Source of the DNA: Actinomycetota bacterium | GTDB lineage: Bacteria; Actinomycetota; Acidimicrobiia; Acidimicrobiales; Ilumatobacteraceae | Direction of reading: 5' to 3' | Assembly (NCBI GenBank): GCA_005787025.1 | Contig: SYCH01000070.1 | Span: 1-8,781, forward strand | DNA length: 8,781 bases | In this document: positions 6,909 through 8,781 of the stretch, piece after piece | Position numbering within the stretch: position 1 is the first letter of the stretch | How the letters are laid out: each line of letters opens with the position of its first letter | Position numbers and translations under genes: made by a program | The notes under the pieces: generated by a model | What the model was told of the DNA's origin: nothing | Databases searched by the model: none | The model's input: the letters and a program-made list of their open reading frames with translations, nothing else

Positions 6909-6922
6909 GGCCGGAGCCTTCT
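6909..6922. repeat. Out-of-frame copy of the coding repeat in the leader
   Basis: The 14 bases here are identical to bases at 6790-6803 and 6823-6836 inside the basic-protein gene, where they encode part of KKAPA on the minus strand. This third copy is in a different frame and lies 60 bp upstream of the start codon. It may be a relic of repeat expansion or of a longer ancestral gene. Confidence 0.55.
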
Positions 6923-7000
6923 ACGCACTTCGATTTTTGTCGGATCGTTTCTGATCGGTTCTCGGGTGGAACCAGACATCATTCGATTGGGTTTTTCGAG

Positions 7001-7033
7001 GTATTACAAGTATTCCTTTTGTTGCAAATGCAA
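7001..7033. promoter_or_regulatory. AT-rich core of the divergent spacer with TTGCA dyad; probable promoter region
   Basis: This is the most AT-rich stretch in the window. It holds a TTGCA-AA-TGCAA dyad (7022-7033) and the direct repeat GTATT-ACAA-GTATT (7001-7014). On the minus strand TTGCAA (7027-7022) and TAATAC (7006-7001) could serve as -35 and -10 with a short 15-bp spacer, giving a leader of about 145 nt for the basic-protein gene. TGTAAT (7008-7003) is an alternative -10. Exact boxes are uncertain, and a plus-strand promoter for the PhoH gene may also be here. Confidence 0.4.
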
Positions 7034-7034
7034 T

Positions 7035-7119
7035 GAGATGGCACGACCGCCTCGGGGACGTGAGTTCGGGTCTCGAAGGACGGGCTCGGAGACACGTCCG
7101 AACCGCTTCATGCCATCTC
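7035..7119 (+). other. Candidate structured RNA element in the PhoH-side leader
   Basis: A 9-bp perfect inverted repeat, GAGATGGCA (7035-7043) and TGCCATCTC (7111-7119), encloses an inner stem-loop. The inner stem pairs GTTCGG (7064-7069) with CCGAAC (7098-7103) and GTCTC (7070-7074) with GAGAC (7089-7093), leaving only an ACGT bulge and a 14-nt loop. A competing pairing exists between GGACGT (7056-7061) and ACGTCC (7094-7099), so two folds are mutually exclusive. Which strand is transcribed is not known; plus is preferred because it would lie in the leader of the gene at 7400. No known RNA family is recognised. Confidence 0.3.
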
Positions 7120-7130
7120 GGCGAACGGAA

Positions 7131-7165
7131 TTCTCTAGAGAACCGATGCGACCAGTTTGGCAAAC
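7131..7165. promoter_or_regulatory. Pair of perfect dyads, possible operators
   Basis: TTCTCTAGAGAA (7131-7142) is a 12-bp perfect palindrome containing CTAG. GTTTG-g-CAAAC (7155-7165) is an 11-bp dyad. Their centres are about 23-24 bp apart, close to two helical turns, so proteins bound to them would lie on nearly the same face. Function as operators is inference. Confidence 0.4.
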
Positions 7166-7177
7166 CGAGAACTTCGA

Positions 7178-7242
7178 GTGGTGGATGCACGAGCGACTCT
7201 CTCTCGGTGGTTCACGAAGAATTCGCCCCGGAAATCCACCAC
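7178..7242. repeat. Second long-range 9-bp inverted repeat in the spacer
   Basis: GTGGTGGAT (7178-7186) and ATCCACCAC (7234-7242) are perfect complements 47 bp apart. A small CGAA-GAA-TTCG hairpin lies between them. CCCCG (7225-7229) and CGGGG (7245-7249) could form a competing stem. The remaining bases to 7365 contain only short GC-rich dyads and no gene I can support. Confidence 0.4.
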
Positions 7243-7365
7243 GTCGGGGTCCGGGTGGGCAAGGATTCTTGTCGAACGCTCCTGCCCCTGAGAACCGTTC
7301 GCCGATTTTCTCCTCGTCGACCCGAAGCCGGTTCGCCGAGGCGCGAGACAACGACACGTCATACA

Positions 7366-7385
7366 CGACACGACACGACACGACA
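7366..7385 (+). repeat. CGACA pentanucleotide tandem repeat before the PhoH gene
   Basis: Four perfect tandem copies of CGACA end 3 nt before the ribosome binding site region and 15 nt before the GTG start. It mirrors the pentanucleotide repeats in the other leader of this divergent spacer. As RNA it has almost no self-complementarity. Confidence 0.85.
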
Positions 7386-7388
7386 TAC

Positions 7389-7394
7389 GAGGAG
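7389..7394 (+). promoter_or_regulatory. Ribosome binding site of the PIN-PhoH gene
   Basis: GAGGAG lies 5 nt before GTG 7400. It decides that start over in-frame GTG at 7409, which would lie too far from it. Confidence 0.8.
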
Positions 7395-7399
7395 CTCGA

Positions 7400-8781
7400 G
7401 TGACTGAAGTGCTGCGGGACACGGTTCACCAACCGGCGGACGACCTCGCCACCTCCCCCTCCGCGCGAACCGCCGCCGAACACGGCACTCGCGTCGTACT
7501 CGACACCTCCGTCCTGATCGCCGACCCCAATTGCTTGGCGGCCTATCCCGAGTGCGCCATCGTCATCCCGTTGACCGTGATCGAGGAACTCGACGGCCTG
7601 AAGAGTCGACCCGACGACGTCGGCCGCGCGGCCCGCGCGGCCCTGCGCTCCCTCGAGGAATTGCGCATGCGGGCCGGAGGGTCGTTGGCGCGGCCGGTAC
7701 CTCTGACCGATGAACCTCGCTCGTCCACGGTCCACATCGAAATCAACGGCATCCAGAAGCATTTGCTGAACGAACACGGACTCGACGCCGCCAAGCCCGA
7801 CAATCGGATCATCGGGGCCGCACTCGGGCAGGCCAACCACGCCCCGACGCGCATGGTGTCGAACGACGCCGCTCTTCGACTGAAGGCCGCTCACCTTGGT
7901 CTGACGGCCCACGAGCATCAACTCGTCGGGCGGCATGCGACGTCCCGACCGCTCGGTTGGACCACCATCGACTGTGACTCGTCGCTGATCGACTCACTGT
8001 ATTCCGGATCGTCGATCGATCCCGATGGCGTGACCACCCCGGACACCTTGGCGGAGAATTCCTTCGCGGTTCTTCGTGCCGGTTCCCAATCCGCACTCGT
8101 TCGCTGTGTCGACGATGCCCTGCACCTCATTCCCCAGACCTCTCCGGAGGCCTGGGGTCTTCGGGCCCGATCCAAGGAACAGCGTTTTTCGTTGGAGTTG
8201 TTGCTCGACCCCGACGTGAGTGTGATCGCTCTGGACGGACGCGCCGGCACCGGAAAGACCGTGATGGCGATCGCCGCCGGCCTCGAGCAGGTCGTCGAGC
8301 AACGTCGCTACGAGAAACTCGCGGTGTATCGACCGCTGGTTCCGGTGGGCCGAGCCGACGTCGGTTTCCTACCCGGCGGACTCGACGAGAAACTGGACCC
8401 GTGGATGTCGGCGATCCACGACGCGATCGTCGCTCTCACCGATCAGCGTTCGAATCGTGAGGCTCGCACGATGATCGACGAGTTGATCGCCCGCAACCAG
8501 TTGTCGTTGGAGTCGGTCACCTTCCTTCGCGGGCGTTCGTTGCACCGTCAGATCGTGGTCGTCGACGAGGCACAAAACCTCGAGCCCACCACGCTGAAGA
8601 CGATCCTCACGCGCATCGGAGAGGGCACCAAGGTGATCTTCACCGGTGACACCAGTCAGATCGACGCCCCGTATCTCGGAGAATCCAACAACGCTCTAGC
8701 CGTGCTGATCGGAGCGTTTCGTGGTCAGCATTGCTTCGGACACATCACTTTGACGGCCTGCGAGCGCAGTGAAGTCGCCTC
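7400..8781 (+). CDS. phoH2: PIN-domain/PhoH-like ATPase (PhoH2 type), 3' end outside window
   Basis: 460 codons are visible and the frame is open to the window edge. An N-terminal PIN ribonuclease domain starts after a 30-residue polar leader. Its acidic residues are D35 (VLDTSVLIADP), E62/E63 (PLTVIEELDGLK), D134 (KPDNRIIGAAL) and D156 (VSNDAALRLKA). The C-terminal PhoH ATPase/helicase domain has Walker A GRAGTGKT at 280-287 (K286), YRPLVPVGRADVGFLPGGLDEKLDPWM, Walker B VVVDEAQNL with D389 and E390, TGDTSQID at 415-422, and the closing arginine motif CERSEVA. Only a few residues are probably missing. In mycobacteria PhoH2 is a sequence-specific RNA helicase/RNase with an upstream partner PhoAT; no convincing PhoAT is seen here. 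GTG 7400 is supported by GAGGAG. The cellular role in this organism, probably RNA turnover under stress, is inferred from the family. Confidence 0.93.
   Translation, partial: MTEVLRDTVHQPADDLATSPSARTAAEHGTRVVLDTSVLIADPNCLAAYPECAIVIPLTVIEELDGLKSRPDDVGRAARAALRSLEELRMRAGGSLARPVPLTDEPRSSTVHIEINGIQKHLLNEHGLDAAKPDNRIIGAALGQANHAPTRMVSNDAALRLKAAHLGLTAHEHQLVGRHATSRPLGWTTIDCDSSLIDSLYSGSSIDPDGVTTPDTLAENSFAVLRAGSQSALVRCVDDALHLIPQTSPEAWGLRARSKEQRFSLELLLDPDVSVIALDGRAGTGKTVMAIAAGLEQVVEQRRYEKLAVYRPLVPVGRADVGFLPGGLDEKLDPWMSAIHDAIVALTDQRSNREARTMIDELIARNQLSLESVTFLRGRSLHRQIVVVDEAQNLEPTTLKTILTRIGEGTKVIFTGDTSQIDAPYLGESNNALAVLIGAFRGQHCFGHITLTACERSEVA

Noticed and set aside
6709..6954. Leu/Gly-rich plus-strand frame that looks like a membrane peptide
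   Set aside because: The hydrophobic repeats are the complement of the Lys/Ala/Pro codons of the minus-strand gene; it lacks a ribosome binding site and runs into the leader repeats.
6725..6982. 85-residue minus-strand frame overlapping the basic-protein gene
   Set aside because: It reads the same repeats in another frame (EEGSRQ-type residues) and lacks a ribosome binding site, while the 35-residue frame has AAAGGGA at proper spacing.
7366..7385. Possible CRISPR-like repeat
   Set aside because: The units are contiguous 5-mers with no spacers, so it is a simple tandem repeat.
7004..7936. 310-residue minus-strand open frame opposite the PIN domain and spacer
   Set aside because: It is antisense to the clearly coding PIN-PhoH gene, has no recognisable domain, and crosses the spacer with its repeats and dyads.

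Overview
The window looks like chromosomal DNA of a high-GC actinobacterium, most likely of the class Acidimicrobiia. This is inferred from gene content and style, not from a search. It carries a CofC-type enzyme of coenzyme F420 synthesis, a TIGR03084-like DinB-fold protein, an actinobacterial PIN-PhoH protein, frequent GTG and TTG starts, and two genes that appear to be transcribed without leaders. No transposase, integrase, CRISPR array, tRNA or rRNA was seen.

Layout. Positions 1-4394 hold four minus-strand genes. In transcription order they are gpsA (3387-4394), an unrecognised 430-residue protein (2102-3394, overlapping gpsA by 8 nt), a 165-bp gap, a family 4 glycosyltransferase (857-1936), and a second family 4 glycosyltransferase (1-860, overlapping by 4 nt and cut by the window edge). 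A 76-bp divergent spacer (4395-4470) separates gpsA from a plus-strand pair, cofC (4471-5106) and a PIG-L/LmbE-type deacetylase (5103-5882), joined by an ATGA overlap. The deacetylase runs tail to tail, with a 4-bp gap, against a minus-strand TIGR03084/maleylpyruvate isomerase-like gene (5887-6648).

From 6683 to 7399 the window is mainly regulatory. It holds a strong minus-strand terminator, a 15-bp dyad, a 35-residue gene encoding an almost pure Lys/Ala/Pro protein (6742-6849), and a 550-bp divergent spacer. The spacer contains pentanucleotide repeats in both leaders, an AT-rich core, several perfect dyads and two 9-bp long-range inverted repeats. A PIN-PhoH (PhoH2-like) gene then runs from 7400 out of the window.

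How the genes fit together. GpsA makes sn-glycerol 3-phosphate for phospholipids. The two glycosyltransferases probably build a glycolipid or envelope polysaccharide. CofC makes the phospholactate (or related) precursor for F420, and the PIG-L protein is a Zn-dependent N-deacetylase that may act in thiol-cofactor or glycan metabolism. The tiny basic protein and the RNase/ATPase PhoH2 are a divergent pair linked only by their shared control region. The least explained parts are that 550-bp spacer, the tail-only basic protein, and the 430-residue unknown.
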